Made by a program: the position numbers and the translations under genes
Assembly: GCA_028565635.1 (NCBI GenBank)
Contig: JAOXYB010069022.1
Location: forward strand, 1-10,025
Source: Phoronis ovalis
Taxonomy: Eukaryota; Phoronida; Phoronidae
DNA length: 10,025 bases
Direction: 5' to 3'
Notes under the pieces: generated by a model
Seen by the model: the letters and a program-made list of their open reading frames with translations, nothing else
Told to the model about the DNA's origin: nothing
Databases searched by the model: none
Part shown: positions 1 to 7,159 of the stretch, piece by piece
Numbering within the stretch: the stretch's first letter is position 1
Layout: each line of letters opens with the position of its first letter

Positions 1-421
1 TATTGCGCGACAAAGAGAGTGTTACACGCAACAAAAATTGAAGATTCGTATCGACATTTGACCTACTTCTCAAGGTCATTTTTTGAAATGTCACCTGGCC
101 TAATATGCCCAAAACCCATGGCCTTCGTGAATCCAACTTCGAATCGTCAAGTCAGCGCTTCGTCTTTCCCGAAATGGGGGCAACGTAAGGTGCACTCTCG
201 GGTACAAACATGGCCGCCAGTCGGCCATCTTGGAAGTAATCCAGGTCAAAATTATATCAGACCTGTGCATTGACCTGTACTTACCCTGTACCAAATACGA
301 AGATGATCTGACGAAAGCTGAAGCCGTTATAGCAACACAAAGAAAAGGTTACATATGACGACAACGACGCCACATAGGGTACGGCTATATGCCTATTCAC
401 TATTATATAGTGATGGGCATA
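1..421. repeat. Repeat-like, GC-richer block downstream of the gene
   Basis: Base composition changes sharply: this block is visibly richer in G+C and CpG than the rest. It contains short inverted and direct echoes such as GGCCGCCAGTCGGCC (near 212-226) and several AGGTCA/TGACCT elements (about 61-80 and 243-275). It ends in a hairpin. I found no credible gene in it; the two overlapping 64-84 codon frames lie on opposite strands with no start context or motif. It is probably an interspersed repeat that continues beyond the window. Confidence 0.4.
388..421. repeat. Imperfect hairpin, about 15-bp arms
   Basis: TCACTAT (397-403) and ATAGTGA (407-413) pair perfectly around a 3-base loop. Pairing resumes with TATGCC (388-393) and GGCATA (416-421) after a short mismatch. 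It may mark the end of a mobile element. Confidence 0.55.
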
Positions 422-445
422 AAAACTGACAGAACTTAAAATATG

Positions 446-451
446 TTTATT
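446..451 (-). terminator. Poly(A) signal AATAAA
   Basis: Canonical AATAAA on the minus strand, about 110 nt past the TGA stop. It implies a 3' UTR of roughly 110-135 nt, with cleavage near 425-435, at the edge of the repeat-like block. Confidence 0.5.
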
Positions 452-559
452 CCAACAACATTGAAATATGTCAAAAAAGTAAAATGAACTGTAATCATCA
501 CTGATAGTATTGTCTATTTTGTTAAATGTTGTTTCACCAATATATCATTTTATCACGAT

Positions 560-707
560 TCAGCTTACATTTTCAGTCTTCCATTTTTGCCGGGTTGATT
601 GCGGTGCTGTTTTCGGTCGACTTCCTGCGTGAGTTCTACCTTGTGATCTAAAACTAGCAGGCAACTTCTTCACATATGTATGCCCCCCAAACTTTGTTGT
701 GGCCCAC
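560..707 (-). CDS. Terminal coding exon with RPKTAPQ motif
   Basis: One base completes Lys401, followed by 48 codons and TGA at 560-562. The acceptor is TTGTTAG. Residues 402-449 run WATTKFGGHTYVKKLPASF, then a basic disordered tail with SRPKTAPQSTRQ, and end WKTENVS. SRPKTAPQ closely echoes SRPHTAPQ two exons earlier, which supports membership in the same protein. A GTAAGC at 563-568 overlaps the last codons and could serve as a phase-0 donor, but I found no downstream exon, and a poly(A) signal follows within 115 bases. Confidence 0.8.
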
Positions 708-930
708 CTAACAAGGAAAATACGTTTTAAAGGATTGCCTCAACAACTTGTAAATAAGAAGATACAGTTAAATACAGTGGTGATGTCAGCATTAAAGCAA
801 ATTTAAGAGTAGTGTTTCCAATAAAATTAGCTAGAGAATTCATAACAAGTAATTTTCATTGCTATTTAAATCAAGAACATTTGAAATCAAATTTTTTAAC
901 AGAGATACAACAAAAACAATGTATTTTTAC
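708..930 (-). other. Last intron
   Basis: The intron has 223 nt, with donor GTAAAA and acceptor TTGTTAG, phase 2. Plus-strand frames here (812-1044) are short, AT-rich and antisense to the neighbouring exon; they are not supported. Confidence 0.6.
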
Positions 931-1104
931 TTATATCTCGTGGTGTCTGGAGTTATCTTCCCCCTCCAGTCAACAGCCTGTAAGATTGTTGATGTTGGCA
1001 TGTCTTCTTCATGTGGAGCATCTTTTCTAAAATGTACTGTATAACCAGATGATGATGGTGGCTTCAGAGTCACGATAGGGTTATAGCCATCTCTTGGGGT
1101 TGTC
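931..1104 (-). CDS. Penultimate coding exon
   Basis: The exon has 174 nt: 1 base, 57 codons and 2 bases, phase 2 at both ends. The acceptor is TTTTAG and the donor is TAA|GTAAAA. Residues 344-400 run from TTPRDGYNPIVTLKPP through a Ser-rich turn and GYTVHFRKDAPHEEDMP to ILQAVDWRGKITPDTTRY. Without splicing, the frame would stop two codons later at a TAA (927-929), giving a shorter C-terminus. The phase match to a coding-like exon at 560-707 argues that splicing is the main form. Confidence 0.86.
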
Positions 1105-1764
1105 CTAAAATAAAGAGTTGGTATACACGGGTATGCACTTTTTTACCCTCTGGTATAATCAGCATAAAATAGTGAATATTAACTTAAATTTAATAGTCTG
1201 AAATAGTACAGGCAGACAGACTCACTCAGGAACAGCTTAAATAAGTGTCTGCTTATGGTTCATAGATAATGGTAGGAAGGAAAGTTATTAAATTTCCATT
1301 GATATAAATTATTTTTATTTAGTACCCATTGTATTTAGTATAATTCATATTCCGTAAAAAGCTGCATGCAACATCAACACTGAACTCTACCTATGTATTC
1401 AGTGGTAAGAAAAACCTTACGACACTTTGTCATAAAATTTTCATAATTACAAATGTCCAACATATGAGTGGCTATATTTTCTAAGAGAGATGAGGCATAA
1501 ATTTGATGCCTATTGTGGGCTTTGTAAGTACTATAAAAAACAAAGTAATGTATGAGAATTATTTATAGCAATGCAAACTGTAATTATTATTTATATTAGT
1601 TCAATTGAAATTGTGTGTTCCTAACTTGATTAACAGATTATTCATCAGTGGTTCAGTTAATCACAGACAGTATATTTGGCCCCAGAAACTAGGGATATCA
1701 GACAGGCATATTCGTTAATCGCAGACAGCTTATTTGACCTCAGAAGCTTGTTTATCAGACTCAC
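1105..1764 (-). other. Intron, AT-rich with a tandem duplication at its 5' end
   Basis: This phase-2 intron has 660 nt. Apart from the duplicated unit at 1656-1760, I see only AT-rich sequence. Confidence 0.55.
1656..1760 (+). repeat. Two tandem imperfect copies of a 47-48 bp unit
   Basis: Copy 1 (1656-1703) and copy 2 (1714-1760) both begin GTTAATC(A/G)CAGACAG and end TATCAGAC, with about ten differences between them and a 10-base spacer. Copy 2 ends four bases before the splice donor of the exon at 1765-1886, so the intron start lies within or beside the duplication. Confidence 0.7.
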
Positions 1765-1886
1765 TCTGGTGTATTAGTCGTTTTCTGTGCAACAGTAGCC
1801 ATTTGTTGTGGAGCTGTGTGAGGTCTCGACACTCTGGACACAGGAGTTGTAGGTGGTCTGTAACTCGCTCTTGGATCATCTGTCAA
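1765..1886 (-). CDS. Internal exon: RPHTAP motif, disordered
   Basis: The exon has 122 nt: 40 codons and 2 bases, phase 0 in and phase 2 out. The acceptor is TTACAG and the donor is AGA|GTGAGT. Residues 303-342 include YRPPTTPVSRVSRPHTAPQQ, which repeats elements of both the N-terminal exon and the last exon. The tail is Thr/Ala/Gln-rich. The leftover GA plus G from the next exon forms Glu343. A direct duplication lies right after the donor, from 1760 leftwards. Confidence 0.9.
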
Positions 1887-2046
1887 CTGTAAGATACAAT
1901 AGATATATATGCATAGTTTTTATTCAATAATTTGTTTCTGTAGCCAATTAATGTCAGTATAGTTTGTATTTTTGGAATAACATATTTACAACAACATACG
2001 GTAATGAAATTTAAAGCTAAATCAGACATTTGCTAAATATTGGTAC

Positions 2047-2155
2047 CTTTTCTTTCCGCTGTATCATGTTGTTCGTGACATCGTCAACCATGCCAAGTAC
2101 TGCATCCAACTTGACGTTAACGCTGGACACTTTTACTGGTTCCTTCGGACGGTTT
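2047..2155 (-). CDS. Internal exon: amphipathic helix
   Basis: The exon has 109 nt: 1 base and 36 codons, phase 2 in and phase 0 out. The acceptor is TTATAG and the donor is AAG|GTACCA. Residues 267-302 begin NRPKEPVKVSS and continue into VNVKLDAVLGMVDDVTNN, which has hydrophobic residues at helical spacing and may dimerise or bind a partner. It ends basic (QRKEK). The flanking introns are short (295 and 160 nt) and hold nothing that I could identify. Confidence 0.9.
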
Positions 2156-2450
2156 CTATAACAAAATGGATTGTAACCAACAAGCATCTAATTTTGCATC
2201 TCATGAACAGTAACTTTCATCACAAACTTAGGCATAATACAAATGTCTTGTTTTGTGAGGCTTTACTAGGTACAATAGTCAACACATTTAACTTAGCTGA
2301 ATATTCAAAAATAGGCTCTATTCAACTGATATGAGGAACATTGTTAACATAAAATTATAATTGTACAAGGACACTCCTCGACACATTATGTAAATGATGA
2401 AGTGTGAAAATGCAGATGTAATGAATCACTAGAACGAATAATCTACTAAC

Positions 2451-2622
2451 TTGTTTGTAAAGCTAACTTTACTCATTCTGCCACCAGGTGGAGCTGATTT
2501 CGGTTTATTTTTCTGTCTGTTATATTTCTGATTTTGATAAGGTTTATAGTTATCCGCTAACTTGTAGAAATGTTCCAGCGACTGAGCGAGAACTAAACTT
2601 CTCGTTCTATCTTCTGATGCAT
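2451..2622 (-). CDS. Internal exon: helix plus KPKSAPP motif
   Basis: The exon has 172 nt: 2 bases, 56 codons and 2 bases, phase 1 in and phase 2 out. The acceptor is TTTCAG and the donor is CAA|GTTAGT. Residues 210-265 start acidic (ASEDR), then form an amphipathic helix (SLVLAQSLEHFYKLADNY). A Lys/Asn/Gln-rich basic linker and KPKSAPPGGRMSK follow, another variant of the recurring motif. The AA left at the exon end and the A that begins the next exon make Lys266. Confidence 0.9.
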
Positions 2623-2987
2623 CTGAAAATTATTACACAGGTTAGCTTACAGTTTTTTTTAATACTAATTGCAATATTTCAACTAGCTGATTTGCGATGT
2701 TACTTCATTAAACTTCAACAGCAGAGATGGTAAATTCTTCACAGTCATAAATGTCTAATCTGCATTATTTCTCACTGTTTTAGTTACAAAAAAAAACATA
2801 CACTTAACGAGTAATACAAAGTCAATGAAGTGTTTAGTTTGTCTGTCATAACACTTTACTACATTTTGAACAAAATTTCTACAACTTTTGGATATAATAC
2901 TAAATATGGTTCTCATCAAAATAATGAGCAACTCTTTTGTAAAATTACTATCATACGTAAATGTTAAAAATTATGAAAAAGACCAAC
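2623..2987 (-). other. Intron, nothing identified
   Basis: This 365-nt AT-rich intron has phase 1. The plus-strand open frame spanning part of it (2488-2733) runs across the neighbouring exon in antisense and is not supported. Confidence 0.55.
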
Positions 2988-3119
2988 CATCACTGATGTC
3001 AGAGGGAGCATAATTTTCCAGTACAGATCGGGTGTTATACTCTGGGGTTTCACCACCATCATGTGCAGAGTATCTTACACCTTGGGGGGTCCCACTACGA
3101 CCACAGAACTGCATATCCC
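2988..3119 (-). CDS. Internal coding exon, Gly/Asp-rich
   Basis: The exon has 132 nt: 2 bases, 43 codons and 1 base, phase 1 at both ends. The acceptor is CTTTAG. The donor ATG|GTTGGT was chosen over TCA|GTGATG five bases upstream, because it fits the donor consensus better; both give phase 1. Residues 166-208 include FCGRSGTPQGVRYSAHDGG, and the end is acidic (APSDISD), continuing into DASED in the next exon. If unspliced, the frame ends five codons later at a TAA at 2971-2973, so a truncated isoform is conceivable. Confidence 0.82.
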
Positions 3120-3984
3120 CTAAAGAGTGCATGCACATAAAAATTATACCAACATGCAAGCGAACTTAACAACAATGGTGCCATGCAAAGACAGAAATGA
3201 GATGTGTCAAAATAAAATAATTGATTAGGTGCTTGCACAAGATCTAATTATCCACCTAAGGCTAAAATTAGGATGAAACACATACTTTTATTACTTTTAG
3301 GGCCAAAATGTTTGCTTTTCCTTTTTATCATTTAATAGCTATTTTATACCTTTCCAGGGCATCCTGGGTGTCCAATTTCACCACTGCCCTTCACCCTGTT
3401 TTTATAATGAACATGCATACCCTTGGATTAAATACAACTTATAATATAAGGTCCTTTTACAGTGAAACTGTAGAATTTTGTAAATAAGGTAATTTTCAAT
3501 AATTCATTTCACTCTTATATGAAACCCTCTGTTATTTTGACCCAACAGCTGTTTGTAAATAAATATACTGTTTTATCTAAATTGAAGCACTCCCTAAAAC
3601 AGAAACCATTTTCAATAGAGAAATAATAACTAGGCTCTTCTATGTGTCACTGAATAAAAACAGTAAATTATAATAATAATTCTTGCATACTGCAACAAAA
3701 CATTTAAATAGTAATAAGTTAACACGAAGTTATCATGCTAATACTAACCAAACATGGACGTCCATAGAGTTATCTACAATGGCCAAGACATCAACAATGA
3801 AGAAAAATGTTAATAAGATTGTTTAAATAAGCAACGTCTACATAATAGATGAATATTAATTCAGTTAATGATGAAATCTAATATTGAAATATATTTATAT
3901 CACAGGAATAATTTGTAATAAAAATATCTGTTAATAGTAACATACCAAAAGACTCATTTTGTAACACAATAACAATAAAGGTAC
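3120..3984 (-). other. Intron, AT-rich, nothing else identified
   Basis: This phase-1 intron has 865 nt. A small CCAGG/CCTGG inverted pair lies near 3355-3370. The rest is AT-rich with no coding frame, TIR or tandem array that I could support. Confidence 0.55.
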
Positions 3985-4101
3985 CTAGAAGTGCCTGTGT
4001 TTTTTGTTGGTCCTCTTTAAAATCTTCCCACTTTTTTAGTCGGGATCTTTTGATTTCTATGGCAGTCGCGGGTCTTCTCATACCAGGTGGACTATTTTGT
4101 C
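3985..4101 (-). CDS. Internal exon: RPATA motif and charged helix
   Basis: The exon has 117 nt: 2 bases, 38 codons and 1 base, phase 1 at both ends. The acceptor is CTGCAG and the donor is TAG|GTACCT. Residues 127-164 begin with NSPPGMRRPATA, another copy of the recurring basic-Pro motif. A long, highly charged helix follows (IKRSRLKKWEDFKEDQQK), a likely single alpha-helix or short coiled coil. The exon frame stays open past the donor for some 25 codons, so the donor was fixed by phase agreement with the next exon. Confidence 0.9.
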
Positions 4102-4640
4102 CTGCAGAATAAAATACAGTTACTAAAATACCACATTTATTTAACTAAATCACTCTCTTAGTTCCACGTTCATTTTTCTTTGAACAGGTTTATTTATTAT
4201 TAGCTTTACATCAATCACTGTCTTAATACTAAAAAGCTTACCCAGGATGGTAAAATTCCTGTTATCTTTAGTGGAATGTGAGAAAAAGTATATCCACCAG
4301 GGGTTTTCAATATCCCACTGGGATTAACTGGGTTCCAAGTGCATCAGGATCCCCAAGGACTTAACAAGTATATATTTCCATCGACTCGAACAATAGAAAT
4401 AAAACCCAGTAATTTCTGTTAGACTTGTTCACAAAAAATAAGCCATGATCCTGGAATCATGTTTTATTTTTTCATTTGTTTTTTTTACATTTTTTCTAAT
4501 TGTTAAATCAAAAGATCAAAAATCAACAGTTTCTAATAGTTTCACAAGCAAAAAGTAAAAATCTATTTTTTAATTCAAACCATGGGAGGCAAATGGTACA
4601 ACATTGAGAAAGTTATTTTATTTTGATTGCTACCTCTTAC
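4102..4640 (-). other. Intron with possible 24-nt microexon and repeat-like patch
   Basis: This phase-1 intron has 539 nt. Around 4275-4390 there is a GC-richer patch with short internal echoes (CCCACTGGGATTAACTGGG) that may be a repeat fragment. A candidate microexon at 4242-4265 is listed separately. The segment 4450-4625 is T/A-rich and holds nothing identifiable. Confidence 0.5.
4242..4265 (-). other. Candidate 24-nt cassette microexon
   Basis: A good donor (CTGG|GTAAGC at 4240-4241) ends a 24-nt block that starts after an AAG acceptor with a pyrimidine-rich upstream tract. Its length is a multiple of three, and in phase 1 it would insert eight residues (about DNRNFTIL) without a stop between residues 125 and 126. 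The AAG acceptor is weak, so this is speculative. Confidence 0.2.
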
Positions 4641-4842
4641 CAGGAATGTCTATCTGTATTTTAACAGGAGATCCAATGTCCGATTTAGAATGTTCCGTTA
4701 CCACGGTAACCTCATCTTGTTCTAGTAATTCTCGTTGTCGTCTGTCATAATCATGCATCTGAAGGTGAGGATTAATAAGACTTTTAAGGGGATGAACTAT
4801 CTTTATAGGCAACCCAAACTCATCAACTCCTTCTGTTGATTT
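4641..4842 (-). CDS. Internal coding exon with folded-looking segment
   Basis: The exon has 202 nt: 67 codons plus one base, phase 0 in and phase 1 out. The acceptor is TTGTAG and the donor is CTG|GTAAGA. It encodes residues 59-125 and half of Gly126. This is the least disordered part of the protein: a hydrophobic stretch (FGLPIKIVHPLKSLI), a charged helix (DYDRRQRELLEQDE), then a beta-like run (VTVVTE) and PVKIQIDIP. It may be the conserved core of the family, but I could not name it. Confidence 0.9.
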
Positions 4843-5252
4843 CTACAAAGCATAAGGATAAAAAATAATCCTCACAGTTATACATTTAAGAAGACAAAAA
4901 GTTAAATTCCTCATTTCAACATGATTGGTTAACAGTAATTGAGACATTTCACTAATGCAGTTTATAATACATGAGCCCTTGAACATGAGAACAAACATGG
5001 TAATCATAGTGTACAAGACATCAGTAGTTAACTTATCAGTGCTGATCCATGTTCTAAAAAGTCCGAGTAAAACATCAGCTTGAACATGCGACATTATTTT
5101 TCCAAAATACTCTCTACTTATTAACACAGGAAACAAATAATTTCAATTTTCATAATGTGCTAAAATAACAAAGCTCACATTTAGATTACTTTCACAGGAA
5201 AAAAAACAGTGAGGTTTATCACTTGGAACAAGACTGTGGCAATGCACTGACC

Positions 5253-5273
5253 CTAGGATATATAAAACTCTAA
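5253..5273 (+). repeat. Left terminal inverted repeat of the 804-bp element
   Basis: Perfect 21-base reverse complement of 6036-6056. Similarity stops abruptly on the inner side, which defines the arm length. Confidence 0.75.
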
Positions 5274-5444
5274 TGGATGTGCATGCTAAAAGTCACTTGA
5301 GGAGGTATTAATCAAGCTTCAAGTGGCAGATTACACAAGAAGGAGTTAAACAAGACAACAATTTTGGTTTAAATTTATTGAATTTTTTGACACTGAGATT
5401 TTCTGCAAGAGGCCAACTTCTACTGGTTTTAACAGTATCTGGGC

Positions 5445-5470
5445 CATGACCCTACGGTGGCAGGGTCATG
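5445..5470. repeat. Perfect 9-bp stem hairpin
   Basis: CATGACCCT (5445-5453) and AGGGTCATG (5462-5470) are reverse complements around an 8-base loop. It lies in the left part of the 804-bp element, which suggests a subterminal transposon structure. Confidence 0.6.
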
Positions 5471-5690
5471 AAGCCAGGACTAGTAAGCAACTAGGTTAAG
5501 ACTCGAAAAAACAAAGATACATAAACAATATCAGTTAACTTATCATACGGCTCTGTTTATCACCATGTATCGTGACACTTCAAATGAATCCTGAAACCAG
5601 GCGAAGATTTTTAAACTGCATGATAGGCGATATTTACATGTTTACACTGTTGGCTTTGCAGTATTTACTCAATGACGGGGGCGGGGCCGG

Positions 5691-5789
5691 TTACAAATAT
5701 TCAAAATCTTCGTTGTCATCTCTAAAATCGTTGCACAAAAAGTCTACAAGTTCCCCATCTTCCTTATTTATAAAACTGTACTTTGACAT
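5691..5789 (-). other. 32-codon acidic small ORF inside the inverted-repeat element
   Basis: The ATG at 5787-5789 opens 32 codons ending with TAA at 5691-5693. The peptide is strongly acidic in its second half (DFRDDNEDFEYL) and has less AT-biased residues than random frames here. An in-frame TAA lies six bases before the ATG. It could be the N-terminal remnant of a transposase, since acidic N-termini occur in several such families, or chance. A GGGGGCGGGG run lies just beyond its stop. Confidence 0.25.
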
Positions 5790-5862
5790 CCTTTAGCAGT
5801 CACATTTGATTCGTAAAAAGACAAGAATTCATAATTTCCACACATTATTTAGCGGCGATTTT

Positions 5863-6024
5863 TTAATATGGCGTACAAACATCAGTCTGCCTCGCAGTGT
5901 CTCCCATGACTTTACATGGTTTCAAGGTGTCAGCAACACCAGTAATCCGTTTAGTATGGCACTGAGCTAGCTGAAAAGGGGGATTAAACTGTAACCACCA
6001 TATGATCAAAGAAAATTGTGGCAT
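5863..6024 (-). other. 53-codon open frame inside the inverted-repeat element
   Basis: An ATG at 6022-6024 opens 53 codons that end at a TAA at 5863-5865. The C-terminal two thirds (from QLAQCHTKRITGV to RQTDVCTPY) has protein-like composition. A CCCCCTTTTCAG acceptor at 5971-5982 precedes the LAQC codons in phase 0, so the preceding gene exon (6088-6228, phase 0 donor) could in principle splice to it, giving a truncated isoform. More likely it is a repeat-derived frame. No family was recognised. Confidence 0.35.
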
Positions 6025-6035
6025 TGCCAATCCTT

Positions 6036-6056
6036 TTAGAGTTTTATATATCCTAG
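6036..6056 (-). repeat. Right terminal inverted repeat of the 804-bp element
   Basis: Perfect 21-base reverse complement of 5253-5273. It ends 31 bases from the splice donor of the exon at 6088-6228. Confidence 0.75.
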
Positions 6057-6087
6057 ACTGATCGACCTAAATAACTGTTCAACTTAC

Positions 6088-6228
6088 CACAACACTAGTG
6101 TATTGAAAATCTACAGCAGCACTGCTTGGTCGTTGATCTTTAGGGGGATAATCTAATCCACTGGATACTGGAGCTGTCGATGGTCGAGGCTCCTTGTAAC
6201 GTGGAGTTGTCGGAGAAACTGGCTTTTC
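6088..6228 (-). CDS. Internal exon with two RPS(S/T)A motifs
   Basis: The exon has 141 nt and 47 codons, phase 0 at both ends. The acceptor is ATTTAG and the donor GTG|GTAAGT is strong. It encodes residues 12-58 of the 449-residue form. Two short motifs occur close together: EPRPSTAPV (about 24-32) and QRPSSAAV (about 43-50). The rest is Pro/Ser/Thr-rich and almost certainly disordered; PTTPRYKEP resembles RPPTTPVSR in the exon at 1765-1886. The neighbouring intron (4843-6087) carries a transposon-like insert whose right end is only 31 bp from this exon. Confidence 0.88.
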
Positions 6229-7126
6229 CTAAATAAGCACAAAAAATAGATCAGAATAATGACAATATTCCTCACAATACAAAAAAAATGAAGTCCACTG
6301 ATTCTATTTAATAATTTTATAACATCAAAATATTTCAACTTTTAAACCTACTACTACCACTTGCCAAAATACAGGTAAACAATAGTGCTATATTCACAGA
6401 TTAACATCACCACTATCTGGGACTATTATAACTGCTACATTAGGAAATTCAAATTCATATTATTGCGAATAATCTAAGTTTTACAGTAACTGGGATAACA
6501 ATAAATACCTAAAGCAGCAATTGTACCTAATATCTGCAATTAAAAATATAACTTTTTCTTTCACTTAATTGCAGCTTCTTATCTGTAAGTAGCTGTGACT
6601 ATATAAACTGTCACTTTATGCAGAGTTAGCAACATCCAGCAAACTTCTAAATCATTGATCAAAATTAACAACAACAATAAGTTTGACTTTATATGCAGGT
6701 TGCAGGAACCGTTTCCTAATATTAATGCACACATTAAGTGTACTTACTTAGAAATATTCCAATACATGTTTAGGAATGATGTAATTGATTTTGTGAGCTG
6801 GTACAAGGAATACAGTACTTTGAAATATTCATTTAAACTTATATTGTATACAACTTAATAGAAAGTTTTTGTTTGGTTTCATAATACTTTCTTGAATAAA
6901 ATTCCTAATATAAAAGCTCTGTCAATATTACACAATAATCACTATGTATCAAATTGGATATCAATTTTCTGCCTCTTCTAAAATTTCAGTCACTAAATAG
7001 ATTAGCTTAGACTTGATCAAGTCCTTCTGGAATTTTTAAAAAATTATTATTTATATTTTTTTATTATTTTGATTATTGTAATATATCTTTGTTGCAAATA
7101 AAAAAATGTATTTTTCATTGGTTTAC
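6229..7126 (-). other. Intron, AT-rich, no other feature seen
   Basis: This 898-nt intron runs from donor GTAAAC to acceptor ATTTAG. It is AT-rich, with low-complexity A/T stretches around 7035-7110. The short plus- and minus-strand open frames inside it (for example 6655-6858) have AT-driven composition and no supporting splice or domain evidence. Confidence 0.55.
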
Positions 7127-7159
7127 CTCCGTAATATATCCCTGTCCAGATGTGGACAT
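7127..7159 (-). CDS. Optional first coding exon (11 codons) or 15-nt microexon
   Basis: An ATG at 7157-7159 with A at -3 opens MSTSGQGYITE and runs into a donor GAG|GTAAAC in phase 0, matching the phase-0 acceptor of the exon at 6088-6228. It therefore works as an alternative first coding exon. Alternatively, a CAG at 7142-7144 leaves a phase-0 microexon of 15 nt (7127-7141, GYITE) that would sit between 8075-8239 and 6088-6228 in frame, although its pyrimidine tract is poor. The frame upstream of the ATG stays open by chance for some 20 codons without a recognisable domain. Confidence 0.5.

Larger units (their letters stand above)
5253..6056. mobile_element. 804-bp segment bounded by perfect 21-bp inverted repeats
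   Basis: The arms 5253-5273 (starting CTAGGATATATAAAAC) and 6036-6056 are exact reverse complements over 21 bases. That is far beyond chance for a 10-kb window. The flanks ACTGACC (5246-5252) and ACTGATC (6057-6063) match at 6 of 7 bases and may be a target-site duplication. Inside lie a hairpin at 5445-5470, a GC box-like run near 5678-5690 and two minus-strand open frames. The start CCCTAGG recalls piggyBac ends, but no TTAA flank is present, so the superfamily is unassigned. It lies entirely within one intron. Confidence 0.6.
4843..6087 (-). other. Intron hosting the 804-bp element
   Basis: This intron has 1245 nt, with donor GTAAGT and acceptor TTGTAG, phase 0. About two thirds is the inverted-repeat segment 5253-6056. 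The part 4843-5252 is AT-rich; its 97-codon minus frame (4843-5136) is bounded by no splice signals that fit and looks fortuitous. Without the insert, the intron would be about 440 nt. Confidence 0.6.

Noticed and set aside
19-294. Overlapping open frames on both strands (84 and 64 codons)
   Set aside because: They lie in a repeat-like block, overlap each other antisense, and show no motif, splice signal or good start context.
2488-2733. 81-codon plus-strand open frame
   Set aside because: It is mostly the antisense of the exon at 2451-2622, whose minus frame has phase-matched splice sites.
4380-4400. tRNA-like B box (minus strand TGTTCGAGTCGAT)
   Set aside because: It departs from the GGTTCGANTCC consensus, and no A box or cloverleaf could be found upstream; not called as a tRNA or SINE.
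4843-5136. 97-codon minus-strand open frame
   Set aside because: It begins exactly at the intron side of a strong acceptor, has no usable donor/acceptor pair that fits, and its residues reflect AT-rich composition.
5572-5796. 74-codon plus-strand open frame
   Set aside because: The Ser/Lys-rich tail is the antisense of the acidic small ORF at 5691-5789; no start context or motif supports it.
5253-6056. Assignment to piggyBac because the left end reads CCCTAGG
   Set aside because: The right end lacks the CCC, and there is no TTAA on either side.
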